A DNA stretch of 64,000 bases from Spirometra erinaceieuropaei (lineage: Eukaryota; Platyhelminthes; Cestoda; Diphyllobothriidea; Diphyllobothriidae), in assembly GCA_902702965.1 (NCBI GenBank), contig CACRXP010001023.1, positions 70,287 to 134,286 of the forward strand, given 5' to 3'. Every line of letters starts with the position of its first letter. Position 1 is the first letter of the stretch. This document shows positions 1 to 13,214 of the stretch, piece after piece. Under the pieces are notes generated by a model. The model was not told the origin of the DNA. It worked only from the letters and a program-made list of their open reading frames with translations, and did no database searches. Position numbers and translations under genes: made by a program.

Positions 1-35
1 TCTAGCAGAGTGTATCAGAAAAGAGTTGTTTTAGT

Positions 36-3000
36 TCATATAAGCGAACTTTTAAAAGGACAGAAAGTCAAGTTACCGAGACCGGGTTTCGTGGACAGTG
101 GACTCTTTGCGGCCGATGTGGTCGAAGGACTAGTAAGCGAGGGGGAGCGGAGTAGTGATCTTGCAGACAAAGGCGACACCACGTCGGAGGGAGGCTTTTG
201 CCTGTTGGTTCGCTTGCTCTGCGCACTCGATGCAACAGTCGGTCTGAGGAGGCGAGAAGTCACAGAAACCGGTGTCGAGGGCTGTATAAGTAGATAAAGA
301 TTTTGTTTGTAAAACAACAATGAAAACACCGGGAAAAGCAAAGACTCATGCCTAGGAAACATACCAGACGGACAAAGACTGGACCCTGAGTGTTCCCAAA
401 TATGCCTCTGGATCCCTTACTCACGCCTTTGGCATATGATTACGCGACTGAAACCGGCAATACGCCACTTGTGTTTTTTTCATAAAAGCTTAGGCCGAAA
501 CTCGAAATCATGTTTCAGGCAAGTTGCTCCAGCTGATTAACCTGCTTCTGAGCTATCTATACCTAATTCTTCGTAGTTGTAAAAAACAGTATTAGCAAAC
601 CAAATACTTGTGTTTTGACTGGTATTTGCGTTTCAATTGTGGTGGTAGGATAAACTCAGGATTTTTATGCCCATTGTAAGGGCGCCAGATGGTTGGGCAT
701 GATGCGAACGATTTTTGAAAAAAAACGAACAAATATATTAGACTTCGAAAAAAGGCATTTAACAACACATACAGACAAGTAAACTGGATAAGAAGCAAGT
801 CAAATGGTGAGTAGCGCTGCAAGAAATGGGCTTAAAAGGAGAGATGAAATCAATATGCAGTTAGCTTTTCGACGGTGAGATTGGTTTCTATATGGATGCT
901 CAGTTTTGGATTGTTAATAGGCACTTCAGTTCGATAAAAACGTAAATGTCCTCTAACAGATTCACGCTAATGCTCGCTGGATGTAACAGAATAACTGTCA
1001 ACTGCCCGAAGATGTTCGAAATGTTTGCATCGCAAGTTGTCGCTCCCTCCTAACACCGTTTGTCTGAGCTTCATTAACTAGAGCCCCCCTGAAATCTTAA
1101 AAGAACATTCGAAGCCTTTCCCCTTTCGCCTGGATGAAAATGTCAAATTATTTTACCCCTTACAGGGTCAGTTGGCATTATCCCCTTGGATCGGTGTTGT
1201 TAACCGATGTTTACAACGCTATTCCATTTTAACAGTTTTTTAGAACATGGTTAAAGCGAATGTTCCATTGTTTTACAGTAAAATCGAGTAAACCTTGTTT
1301 GGGTAAAGGGGAAACCGGCTACACGGACTGGCATCAAGTCCGTTCTAAGACGAAGCAAATTGTTGCGAAGGACGCAGATGCAAACAGCTGCTTTACGGCC
1401 ATAATCTATCATCAGCGCGCCGTGAGTTTTTACCCCACGTAAGGAGTCAAAATATCCGGTCTGGGGTTTGAAGTCTCAACTCATAGATTCAGGACTGAAG
1501 TCTTGAAACAGCAAGAAATGGGGCGGACGTTGCATTGTGTGCAGTGAGATCGATGGCCAAATCACAGGCATTCGCGGATGCTTGTGCAATCCCACTGGAC
1601 GTCTATTGGGCCGCAGTCAGCCAGGACTGGCATGATGGAGGCAGTGTCATTCGACGGCAATCAAAAAAGAAAGGTGTCTCAGTGAAAGAAATCTATGGCA
1701 CACCAAGTACCGGGGTAACCACGGAAGATTTGAACAAGTAACTATTACCTTTTTCCATTGGTCGGTAGAGATCAACCGAGGATCATTATAAAAAGACAGA
1801 TTACGGCATCCTAAATGAGCGCATATTTCCCTCGAGTGCACGACAGTTCAACCGTTGTAAACGGAGACGTACACTGTCCCAAAGACGGTACAGTGACAAT
1901 TTATGCATGAATTTTTGAAGCAGACTGGTATCAACCGTCCCCCCTTAACTGTTTCTACCTTCACCGTGCTCCAATAATAAGACACCGTAAAGATTTGAGC
2001 ATGCTCGCAGTGGCCGACAGAGTTTAATAGCCCATTTATGCGCTTTCTGTGTATACAATTCCATACGCAACAAACGTCAAGCAGAGAGGGGGTTTGCGAT
2101 CTCACGTAGATGGGAGGGTCATAAGGGCTATATGAAAAAGGAGCCACTGCGGCCTAATGCTCGATTCTGAGTAGGACAGGGTTATTCGACAACTGACAAC
2201 CTTTTGAGTCACAATTGTCAACAAGCCGTGATTGTCCAGAAGCACATTTACTGATTTGCGATAAAGAAAAACTAGGTGCTGGATGCAGAGTCGGATCAAC
2301 CTCACTGTCTCTTCTCCGTCCCAGGGGTGTGTATGAGATGAGTTGACAAGAGATTATCTTAAGCATAGTGGCTAACGTAACGAGCAGTCTCTCCCTAAAG
2401 CACGTCACAGACAGCCTCGGAACTCATACGTAGGATACGCCGTAAGGATCATATAAAAGAGCCAACACCGTCGGTCCCAAGTACAGGAGGAGGACCGAGT
2501 TATCTGGTCAGTTGGCAGCTTTCAAAGCAATGGAAAAGCAAGTCGTTGTGGCAGATTAAATTATAATGGGAATGCCGCTGAACTACCTTAGGGAGTGGAA
2601 CTTCAATATCGACCCCATCATCCCCTCCTCCTTTTCGGACGCACTGGTTTCTGCCCTGATATACAGTATGCTCCGAAACTTGTCCAAGGAAAACATTTAG
2701 CCTGTCTTCAAATAGTTCCAAAAGTTATTGTTATGGAACATAATCCCAAGTAAATAAATTTGTGTTAGAGCGCTGGCTTTTTGTTGAACATTCTTCAACT
2801 AATCATATAAATTACACCAGTGGCAACCCCTACTTAGTTTGTGTACATTTTCAACAGACTGTAGGGGTAGGCATGGGAATAGGAACCCCAGTTTCTAGGG
2901 TGATCAAAGTTGACGTTAAGGTTAGGGTCGGGGACGAGGCTCGAGTTAAGTTTATGGTTAAAGCTAAAGTTAGAACACGGGAATATTTACATTCCTGGAA

Positions 3001-6000
3001 TTTTGCGCAAGGCTACTTGTATTACCGGGGAATTTCTACTCCTTGTCCTACCGATTTCCACGGCCTGCGTTGCTTTAATCACATATCCTAGGAAGGAGGA
3101 ACTGAAAATTCCCTTCCCATCCCTTCTTTTTAGGCAAGTACGATTATTTCCAAATCATGGGTTGAAGGTACGAAATATTTTGGTTTTTCAAAGCTTAGTT
3201 AATAAGTGTAGGTTTGAAAAGCAACTCGAACTATGAGCGTTTCGTAGGGTTTCTAATCCACAGGCAATACCGAAAATATTCTAACAACAGTTGCTAATCT
3301 TCGATATATGCTGTTAGAACAAGGCCTTTGATGCAACTGGAACGAAAAGAATGATTTTTCGAGTTAGGTTTCCATTATAACTGAGACTATTTCCAACATC
3401 AGAACGAAGTTCCTAATTCAGTTTATATTTTTCAATCACATTTAACGTTAGTCACCTCATCTTAGCTGCCGGAAGCAAGATTAACACCCTGAATTTGCTC
3501 GCTAATATACGAAACTTTGCTGGGGGGAAATCCCGTACCCATCAACCATAGTCCACCTCAAGAACTACTGTCCGAAATGTCAAGAGGTGCATTTCAAGGT
3601 TACACACTCGCTCGTTCACTTATTATTGTCAAATAACGCTGCAGCAGTAACTGCAGCTGCCCTGGAACAGACCCTATGGACATTGTTTGGCAGTCCGCCA
3701 ACCAGTGGCAAGTTCCCACCTCCTCTCAGGCCCAACATGCGTTCACGCGTGCACAGGAATAGACACGTGTCAGACCTTGGTCGCCGCGCAATCACCACAA
3801 GCTATGCCGCATGTGTTGGGAAAAGGAAGTTCTTTCGCAACATTTTTAGAAGGATACATTAGTTATTCCAATCGTCTGAAAGTAAGAAGCAATTACTGGA
3901 AGCAGGCCATGTTCTCGGTTCCAGCGAAATTCCGGCTGGCAAAATTTGTCAGACCTCAGGTAGTTTTGGGAGCTGTTCAAGGGGCAAACTACAGATACGC
4001 AAACCCCAAAAAATTGCAAGAGTAATATAATTTGGCCGGCCACACGTGGGGCCAGAAAACTGGCTTGGACAAGGCAATCGCGCCCTCATGGCTGATGTCA
4101 GAACACGGCCTTTAGTCCTATGGAACAATTGCAAGTGCAAATGTCTGCCCAGCTTGTGGTGATGGGAGAACAGCTTAAAGTGAGAATAGCTAAAAACGGA
4201 AGCCAGACGGTCAGAAAGCATGCTCGATCACTGGTTAGCTACAACAAACTAACCGAATGGGATGAATTCCCCAGTGTTACAAACAGGTTGGCGATTAGTA
4301 AATGAAACACTGAGAACATTTTATTCCTCCCCATTAGTCTTCTGTCAAACTAAAGTTCTAACAACTGCGTTTATATAGTAAACAAAGATTCGCAATCTTC
4401 CAAGAAGTCTTAGCTGCATGTAAGCGCCAGTAATTATCTTAATTTGGCCAGTGGTATGGTTTGAAGGAATCAGCAACTGAGGTTGTCGTTTTTTTTTCAT
4501 GGAACTTTGGAACGTAAATTCGTTGCAAGTGCTAGCGGTACCTTCGCGGTGAAGGAGACTTATAGCTTGTTAGCATGGACGCTCTGTTAAGTTTGGCAGT
4601 TTTTATATCATATAAGACATTTAGAAGTGTGGACAATAAAAATTGTCATATTGTCCATCGTGTGCCTCGTAGCGTGGTGAGCGCAAGACGCTGACTTGCG
4701 CGCGAATAAGTTTATATTGACAGCCGACTTTCGCAGCGTCCGCCGCACGCCTTCCTACATCATCCTCCTGCGCCCCGTCCCAATACTAAGTCAGACCGAC
4801 CGGAAGCGGCCTCGGGTGCAAAAATATTCATAAAGGAATGAACACACAGATCACTCTACTGGCTTCCAAAAGCAAACAAGTTTCAAAAGGATGACAGAGA
4901 GGAAGAAAGTGCAATTGAGTGGTTTACTCCAAGGTAATGAGCTTATTTCTGATAAGACTAGAACGGGGGACGCTGGGATGACTAGCCGATGGGCCGAACC
5001 CCCCACGAACGTCCCGATGCTGAGCGACCACAATCGCAGTCAACAAGGATAGAGTAGCTTTGAGAGGGGAAAATATGTCGACTTTCTACTTAGTTGTCAG
5101 TCTCGAGAAGTGTAATCTCGTGGAAACTCTCATTTTCGCGATCTTTCCAACCAAAGATATCAAATAACCGTTGTCCTGGTCACCCAAATCTCAAGTACTA
5201 AGTTGTTTGTCGTCTGTCAAACGGCACAGTATCCAGTTTTTTGCTTATACATATCTATCACGTACTTCTGCAAAGTCAGTTTTTTCCAGCTAAAACCTAT
5301 CCTCCTTTTCATTTTGGAATTCTCGTTTTTCCTCGAAAATTGCAGTTGTAAGTCGACTCAATCAGACTGTCGGCATCCCTTTATGTTTCCCTTCCTCCCT
5401 CGGTCATTCGTTTGCAATTAGATGTTTCATTTGATGAACAAATGTGGACAGGTATGCGATCTGGAAGGAAAGAGGTAACGAGGCGCACTGATGAAATTAG
5501 CCTCGACGAAGTGCTTATGATCCACTTGACTGACCCCATTTGCGAACCAAGTGTCCTGTGTGTATGCGAAACAAACTCAAAACAACGCCGTCTCAAACTA
5601 CCTGTGTCTCTGTCAATATTCTAGCTGGAACGGCGCTTTGAACTGCGCAACTGTTGCGGACCCTGGAGCCGTGACTTTCTCATTGGATCATAACTTTTGC
5701 GATGTGGCAGAAAAGAACGGTCACTTAAGTAGTTAGTGTCCTTCCAAAAGTAGTACGCACTACCCATACTGACAGTACTGCGGACATCATTTACTCCCTC
5801 CAGAGGACTTACTTTTTCGTACTATATTCCTAACTCCACAGTTGTTTTTTCTTAAGTAACAAGGGTCCTTAATCACAAAGCTGTACTTTCAATCTGTCCC
5901 AACTTTGGCACCAGATGTGAGCAGAAAGGTACGTTAAAACGGTACGCTAAGGAAATGTTCATCAATCTAAAATGTCTCATCCATTGAACGGTTGATCACC

Positions 6001-8352
6001 AGTATTAGGGACTGGCTAAAATTCCACGACATTGATACACCACTGTATTGGTGGGCAGGAAGGCCTTTTGGCGCATACAACATCCCATGTCGGCAAAGCC
6101 AGTTCTGATGAGGCTGATCAAAAGGAGGAACCCAACAACTGAGTGTCCTATTCAAATATCTTTAATTTATTCATGCAAACAAGGGCAATAATGAAACAGT
6201 CCAAATAAACGCTGCGCTTTAGTTGCGCCGTGTTCGAAGACTGGGCATCTAAAAAACTCTTATTCATCAGAATAGGTTTTTCTCTGAAAACTTCCAAATT
6301 AAACGATCATTCTTTCCCTAGACAACACCTCTTAAAACCTCATATTTAGGTTACACAAGTAATTAACAGCAATACGACAGACTGCGTGAACATTTTGTGA
6401 ATGGCAAATGTGTTTAAGGTTCCTCAGAGAGGTCATCTGCCTAGAAATGCCATGTATGGGCAGACCGTGATTAACGCCAATACCGCGAAAACACTCATTT
6501 TAAAATGTCTTCTTTAGGCGCATTAGAATCTCGTATTTCATCAAACCTACGTTTCTAAATTGCTACGTGAATGCTCTTCCTCTTCAAAAAATTATTATTG
6601 TTAAATTTTTTTGGAACGTGCTTCACAGGCCACCAGAAGACACAAGACTTTTGTCAAGGCTTCATTATCTGACATCACTGATGGTGAATTCGTACCGTAC
6701 TCGATAACCAATGCGCCCGCATTTAGAGGCTTTAATGTGCACACAGCAGGAAATAACTAAACAGATACTACATACGGAATCTAACTCTCGTAGCTTAAGT
6801 ACCCTACTGTACAAATGCAAATAGTGCCTTTTGGAAAAATGATGAAGATATTCCGCTGCTTAATTGCATTTAATTTTGCACGAGCCACGGAGATAATTAC
6901 CTCGGTTTTTATTCCAGTCTTTAAGGAGCTGCGAACGGAGTTAGACTCAGACGATTTTCGCGCTGAGGCTGTCGATGAAGTATTCACTGAAAGGGCAGAT
7001 AAGAGTACTCTGGCAGAACATAAGAATCCAGTTGAAGGGCTGATTACAAATAATTTTTTGTTCTTTACCACAAAGCAAGTTGTGTGATCTGCCAATAGAG
7101 AAGATCCTCTAGAAGAAGTTGTTTTAAACATGAGTTGATAATGTGTGTAATACGCAGTTTATTAAATTCTTACATAATCAAGACTAAAACTATTAATTTA
7201 ACTTCATCCATTGTAAATTGGAATGTTCTTAGATAATACTTCCTATACTAATATTATAAGACCCAAGATTGTCAGTAGTAAAACGCAGTGGGGTTACTGT
7301 TAAGCTTCCGGAGAAGAAATCACGTTAAACTTTAATCTATAAAGTTACCTTCGGCTGACGAAGAGGGGAGCTTAAGAAGGCGACCTCTTGGGCCTTCCAG
7401 TTTAGGCTTATTTCTCAGCACACTCCCAGCAGCAGGAGGTGTCGACGGAGTGGTCTGCCTGATGACCTGGCGTTTCGATGGCTGTAGATGTGTTGCTGGC
7501 CCCTCTGATTGTCGCATGCTTGTTGAAAGCGAACGCTTTAGCAAAACTGACGAGTGTGTGGAATGTGCTGACAGCCGAGGATTATTTTTCGATACGAAGC
7601 CGAAATGTGAACTATCCGAAGTTGTGTCTGTCAAAGCACAGTAAAGAAGATTTCATTAGAACTTGGAAGATATGTCTAAGCAGAAATCTCCTCTCGTACC
7701 TGTATCTCAGACTCATACTAACAATGTTGAAGAAAAGTCTGTGCACAATATTGTTTGTCTTTTTTATGACCCTACTTTCGATAACATGCTGACGCTTAGT
7801 GATATCGATAACACAAAACAAGTTGTTTGCGATTTTTCGAGGACGCCACATGGCGAAGAATATTGACCCCAAATATGCCTTGAAACTCAGCCTCCAGTGC
7901 TAGGGGGTATTTATGCCACCTCACGTTTCTAAAGAATGGAAAATGCCTCTTTTACAAGAGGTAAAACCTACGCAAGCTAGTACGTGGGTGGGCAGGTTAT
8001 GCTGCACCGTCTAGAAAATAATATACTGCAGGTTATCCTAAGTTCTGGATTTGTGAAGACAACTGTTAAGGGCGTGTCGTTAGAATTAAACAAAAACTAG
8101 ATATTGCTGCCATGCAAAATGGTGCTAAGTGAGGCTGAATTATCCAACAGTAAAAGTCAGTAAGGCAACATTTACAAAGTATGATATACCTGTAAGTTTA
8201 CCGTAACAAGATGACGTCAAACGAATATCCTCAGTACACTTCGATGCCTCATAAGATGGAGAAATGGATAAGCGGTTTGCAACCGAATCTTGGTGGTTAT
8301 GAACGTTAGGGGATCGTCGAGGCCATTGCATTGTATGTTCATTAGTGCAGTA
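36..8352 (-). CDS. Unrecognised Ser/Pro-rich, basic protein (3' part of a multi-exon gene, 4 exons)
   Basis: I do not recognise this protein. Four minus-strand exons fit together: 8352-8190, 7627-7349, 6986-6901 and 281-36. Each acceptor has a pyrimidine tract ending in AG (for example CTGCCCTTTCAG before 6986 and CTACTTATACAG before 281). Each donor is GT-rich (GTATAT, GTAACT, GTAATT). The reading phases join without a stop: phase 1, then 1, then 0. The encoded tail is rich in Ser, Pro, Thr, Lys and Arg, with runs such as QTTPSTPPAAG, and is probably disordered. The last exon ends in TGA at 36-38. A GT at about 74 could be a further donor, so this may not be the true end. Introns are 562, 362 and 6619 bp. 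The first exon listed opens in phase 0 after an AG, so more exons must lie above 8352. Low-complexity composition alone can mimic coding sequence, but three consecutive phase matches make a real gene likely. Confidence 0.6.
282..6900 (-). other. Long intron of the Ser/Pro-rich gene; no supportable gene inside
   Basis: This stretch separates two phase-0 exon borders of the minus-strand gene. Short open frames occur on both strands, but I found none with a domain and a consistent splice pair. A GC-richer patch near 4640-4800 looks repeat-like. A degenerate TTAGGG-like patch lies near 2855-2990. The open frame at 2587-2721 (minus) has a plausible donor but no good acceptor. Confidence 0.5.
2855..2990 (+). 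repeat. Short degenerate TTAGGG-like patch
   Basis: The plus strand shows loosely repeated GTTAGG/GTTAAG units, including GGTTAGGGTCGGGG near 2920-2935, followed by several GTTAAGTTT-like variants. It resembles the larger degenerate blocks at 47340-48340 in composition. It is too diverged to be functional telomere DNA. Confidence 0.45.
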
Positions 8353-10392
8353 CTACGGGGATTGATAGAATCTCACAGGCTGTTGGACTTCTGCCAAATG
8401 TTGCCGTTTAATTTAAAACCCTATCAGTAAATGAAAGGTTTTTTAATGTTTGTCAATTGCAAACAAAAATGAGAACATGTCATCTTCAATTCAAATGCGC
8501 TTTACATAAACGCCCAATTAGTGGATTACGAGAGGCCAATTATGGATTCCCGACTTATCAGATGATGAATCAGTAGCCTGAGAAAGTCTGCAAAACGTAG
8601 ACCTTGAGTGCAATCGGTCTGTTCAAAAATTCAGTCTATAGACCGAATTCGTATGAATGACGTTCTGCTACTTAAGATCGATTTTTATTCCAACTAAACA
8701 GTGTGAAGATATATAATGTAATGGCTTACTTAACCGTGTATTTATATGGCTAACTGTATAATATTATGAAGTTATATATGGCGATATGGAAAAGAGTTTT
8801 AAATTTGACTATAAGGATGACGATACTTGATGATCTAAATGATTTTTCGCAATTTAAATCACGCTTGATCAAATGGGCAGAACAACTAGCCTATTCGACT
8901 TAAATAATAACCGCATTAATCCTTTTTTATAAATTAAATTATCCATGCTAAAACTTCCAAGCGAATCTATCATGCAATCAACTCACCATTCCACTCTGCC
9001 TAAATTACTGCATTAAAGGTAGGAGGCAAAAAGCGAATTACCTCCAAGATCAAACAATATTTCATACAATTGATTCGCTTAAACAATGCACGAATCAAAC
9101 TTGTAGTCGACTCTAACAAACTGGCTGAAGATTAAGCATCTCATGCTAGATTAGAATGGCTTCTTACGCGCCAGAAATGCATTTTTTTCAATATGTAAAC
9201 CTTAAAGCAGAACATCGTCAGTGCTTTCTGCTACCTCCAAGCGCGCGTGTCAAATGAAGGCTCAGTCGGCGAAAAGTAAGTACGTAAGGTGATAGAGGAG
9301 CGCACTGTAGATCTGCAAAAGGGCCATGGACGTTAGAATAATTTAACTTGTTAAGTAACAGGTATCAGAACGCGGTAGGAAAAAACAAACCGAAGTCGGC
9401 AAATGTAGGAAAGCGACGGGAAAGAAAACAATAAAATCGAGTGCGGATGCAGAATGCGGATAACTGAAGTTAATGTCCATTTGGAACAAAAACACTGCAA
9501 ATATGAGCTTCTTTTGTTTATTCTATTATGACAATAAGCAACCGTTATGCGTAAAGTAGGAAGGTATTGTGTGAAACCGTCGTAAATGGGAGCAATTTGT
9601 GCGGGAACTTGATAAAGACCGCCTATTACGTGAGTGGCAGGGACTGTTTCATTACTTGTTGAGATTTCTTCAAACTCGCCATTGCACTAAAACAGTGCGC
9701 TCCCTACCTAAAGTTAAATTTGATGAGGCTTTTTCCAAAACCATTTAGTGTAATTATGAACAGGCCTGCCCTAAGAGACTGGTAGGGCTTTATCTGTAGA
9801 GGCATTAAAACGTTTCCTTGACATGCACAAAGTTCAGCAACAAGATTATTGTGGGATTTCGTGACTTTAAAGAATCCTTTTACTTATGTAAGTCGAAGCT
9901 TACCTTCACTTACCAAGTCTTCTGGCCGGTAGGTGACAGATAGCAAGTTAGAAGGTGTAATCCTGTTTCCGCAAAAACGCTAAACTAAACACAGGCTTTC
10001 GAATTGTGGGACGGATATCTTCGCATTTGTACTGGACTCTAGTATTGTAAATCCATTTTATTCCCCTAGTGGTATGGCCATTTTTAAGCGACCTGCAACT
10101 TTGTGTTGTGCGACTTTTACAACTGGCCTGTTCTAGGGAAAGTCAGCGCTTTCAGTTACACGCGTGTCCCGATTTTATATTAAACAATAGTCCGAAAATA
10201 TCTGAAGTATCTTTGCAGATTTTTCATTTGATTAATTTGAAAGAAATGTCAACTTCTCATCGTATGGCCCACCGATTATGTTTTATATTCCGACAAGATT
10301 AACGCTCTGCTGCTTCTGTCACCGTTTAGGGAATTGAAAACTGTGAAGCTTTTGCCTGCGATTAATATTCTCAATTAGATGCCCAAGCTTAC
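8353..10392. other. AT-rich stretch without a recognisable gene
   Basis: No open frame with a domain, no repeat family seen elsewhere in the window, and no RNA gene could be supported here. It probably belongs to an intron of the minus-strand gene that ends at 36. A further exon joining phase 1 to phase 0 would be expected somewhere in it if the candidate exon at 10393-10488 belongs to that gene. Confidence 0.4.
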
Positions 10393-10488
10393 TTGCTTGA
10401 CTCCGAACATTCTGTAACACCTCTTTTGTATATGCGGGGTATTTATTGCGCTGGTAAACATTATTTGACTTGTGTTCAACTCGACGTG
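10393..10488 (-). CDS. Candidate internal exon, possibly of the Ser/Pro-rich gene
   Basis: The minus strand has an AG acceptor after TTTGCATACAG, then an open frame of 31 codons, then a strong GTAAGC donor. The peptide is charged and helix-like (it ends EVLQNVRSQA). Entry and exit are both phase 1. The next firm exon downstream (8352) opens in phase 0, so one exon would be missing between them. An alternative acceptor would lengthen the exon to about 10565. This is a candidate only. Confidence 0.3.
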
Positions 10489-13040
10489 CTGTATGCAAAT
10501 GGTTAGGGAGCCAAAAACAACTTAATACATCAAATGGTTCCATTCGAGCCTTAAAATCAGACTGCAAGCATTGTTCTTATGGTACTACACTGATGGTAGT
10601 AGAGCACTCTAGGTCGACAGTCGATTCTCTTCTCCGAATGACTTTGTCAAGTAACGTTGAGAGTAGATGTAGTTGTAAGTCAAATCTTCCATCACCTACG
10701 GACCACTAGAATTTTTCACATTCAGAGCAAGATTTCACAAACACTAACAAAAGATTTTTTGATTCCTGTCTCAGTTCGTGGCTGCCTAAGACTTTAATGT
10801 CCGGTGAAAAAATTTCCATCCGTTACCTGATATGAATTATAAAGGGCAACGTCCTAGGTACGACCGTCTGGCAACTGACCGCTTGCAGCGGAAATGCGAT
10901 GCTGCGGGTACTCAGGAACCCCCACGGAAAATTTTGAAATTTACGTATCCGCTTTTCAGTTTTACGCCATCGCGGCCAGATGCTAGCCACAAAGTTTATC
11001 GATACGTAAATAACAGTCAACTATTTGGAAGTCTTTGCCGGGGTATATGCGCACAAAACCAATATCTCATTTTCTATTTCTCGCTTAAGACCTTTGCTTT
11101 AGTGTTGATGCTCATGAAGCACGGCTCCCCATTTTTCATGCTAATTGAGTCTTTTTGGCCTGTGTGCGCTTGAGGGACAGTACAGAAGGTTAAGATTGGT
11201 TTTCTGAAGGACTTTTAAAGTGACGTACACGCGAATGACTGAACGGTAGTTGGCAGCGAGTTGTTGGGTTTCTCTCCTCGGGATAGATGTAATTTCAGCA
11301 CGCCTTCAGACATTGATTATGGGGGAGCGTAAAGGCCGACATTGAACACTACGCAAGAGGCTAGCTGAAACCAGGAAGAAGAGTTTCGCAAGGATATAGG
11401 AGAAAGAGTCCAGCCTCGGACTTCATGTTTGCCTAAACGCAATAGATGTTTCTCGAGGTCTTTTAGCTCAGTTGTCAAATGTTCCATAAGATAAAATCAC
11501 CTATAAGGGAACGTTGTCATGCTCAAACGGCCGTTTGCCTGGGGTTTCTGAGAACCCTGTATTACGAGTGCAGAAGGGGTTTTTATCTATTTATGCATGT
11601 GCATATCACGGCTTCCTCTGAGCATAATCACGCACTAGTTCCTATTTCAATGCTTGTGTATGTAGTTGTTGCGTCTTTTCGGTCAAGCCTTAGCCAGCTC
11701 GTCATGTTTATTCTCGTATTTGATCACTCTCCACAATTTCAGAACGTAGACTCCACTTTATACCCTCGTAAAAGTTAAGCAAGTGCCAAGTATGTTGGAA
11801 CATCATTTTTAGCACCAGAACTTATCTCTTTTGCCACTAAGCCATGTGATCTTTTATACAGTCATTAGGCAGAACTCCTCACTTTTGGGGCTCATTTTAT
11901 GATTGTGTAGGGCTTCAGAACTACTATTCTCTGCCATATTAGTTTTCTCCCTCTCACATTCAGTCAAACGTTGACCTGAACAATCGGGAAATCATATATT
12001 CCAGAGGCCAAATGTGTACACTTCGTAAAATCCCATGTACTTCTAAAATTAGAGGCCTTTTCGATCTAACTGCAATGTTTGACTACCAAAACAGCATAGT
12101 AGCTTTCTCCAACTGAAGAAACTGTACTATTTTGATTATCCCTCTACCAACTGACGAAAGTGACAAATCGGCGGAAAATAGAGAGTATTTGCGGGAAGTG
12201 GTGTGGGGGTTCTTCTATGCCGACCATTTGACCAGCGTAACCAGAAGTCAAACTTTCCAAAACTTCACCGTTCGAACGCTGATTTGTTCAGCGTGCTTGC
12301 GGTGAGTGTGGGGCATACATGAGGTGGTTTAAACACTAGACTTGACGATAGCACGGCTCGATTTACACAAAGGATTACTTATGTCACTTATTTCAAAGTC
12401 CGTACACCGCTTGCCAAACACTTCGGTCTGCGCACAATGGCCAAGGTTTTAGCGCAAACAAGAATAGACTGGCTCGGATCCTATCTGTGTGGCAGAGCCG
12501 TGGAGGCCATATTATGCGGCCATCGCAGCCTGCCTCCCTCCCTATAGGAGCGATTTATCCCGTCAGTTGGCAATCTTCTAAGCCACAGCTTTCAGGGAAC
12601 CGTGATAGTCAAAAGGTGAGTTTTGCTGTTCATAGTAGTAACTCGCTGAGTGCCATAGGGCTGAGTTCCCCAGTCGATCTCACTCTCTCTTCTCCCAGGC
12701 GCCTGCACACCTTTAAACCGGCCAGTCAGCTGAAGCAGGGATTAAGAACAAGGAGCTGACAGCCCCCCGGCGCGTGCCACATACGATCGACTCGCAAAAC
12801 AACACGCCAGGTGTTCACATAAAGCGATGCTCGGCTCGAGTCTCACATGCATTACAGTGCCGCCGAGGTCACATTAAGAAACCATGGATTCTGACTCACA
12901 GTCCGCCAGTGGGCAACTCCAGATAAACACATGCAGGGCCGGCTGCAGGGTCCAGGTTGTAGAATCAGTTACCAACGCTCCAACCCACGACGGCTAACTT
13001 CGTGATAGATCCAAGCTCGTCGAATTTATCAGTTAGAAGT
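10489..13040. other. Intergenic or intronic DNA, nothing supportable
   Basis: Only short unassigned open frames are present on either strand. The longest, at 10832-11173 (plus), has no recognisable domain. The minus frame over 10826-11020 ends at a good GTAACG donor but lacks a clear acceptor. Confidence 0.4.
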
Positions 13041-13214
13041 GCACTAAAATATCGTGATGACGGGGCCTCCAGCGTTTGCCATACTTCCTCTTTCCTCTTT
13101 GCACCAGTCGATTGTCCGTGCTTGGCAGTCACCTGGTGCCGGGTTGGGTGAAGTGGCTGCCAGCTCCGCAGTAGCCCACCTGCGTACCACGCATGGCTTG
13201 GTTCGGCACCAGAT

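Noticed and set aside
2587..2721. Extra exon of the Ser/Pro-rich gene
   Set aside because: It has a plausible donor, but the acceptor lacks a pyrimidine tract, and its entry phase does not match the flanking phase-0 exons.
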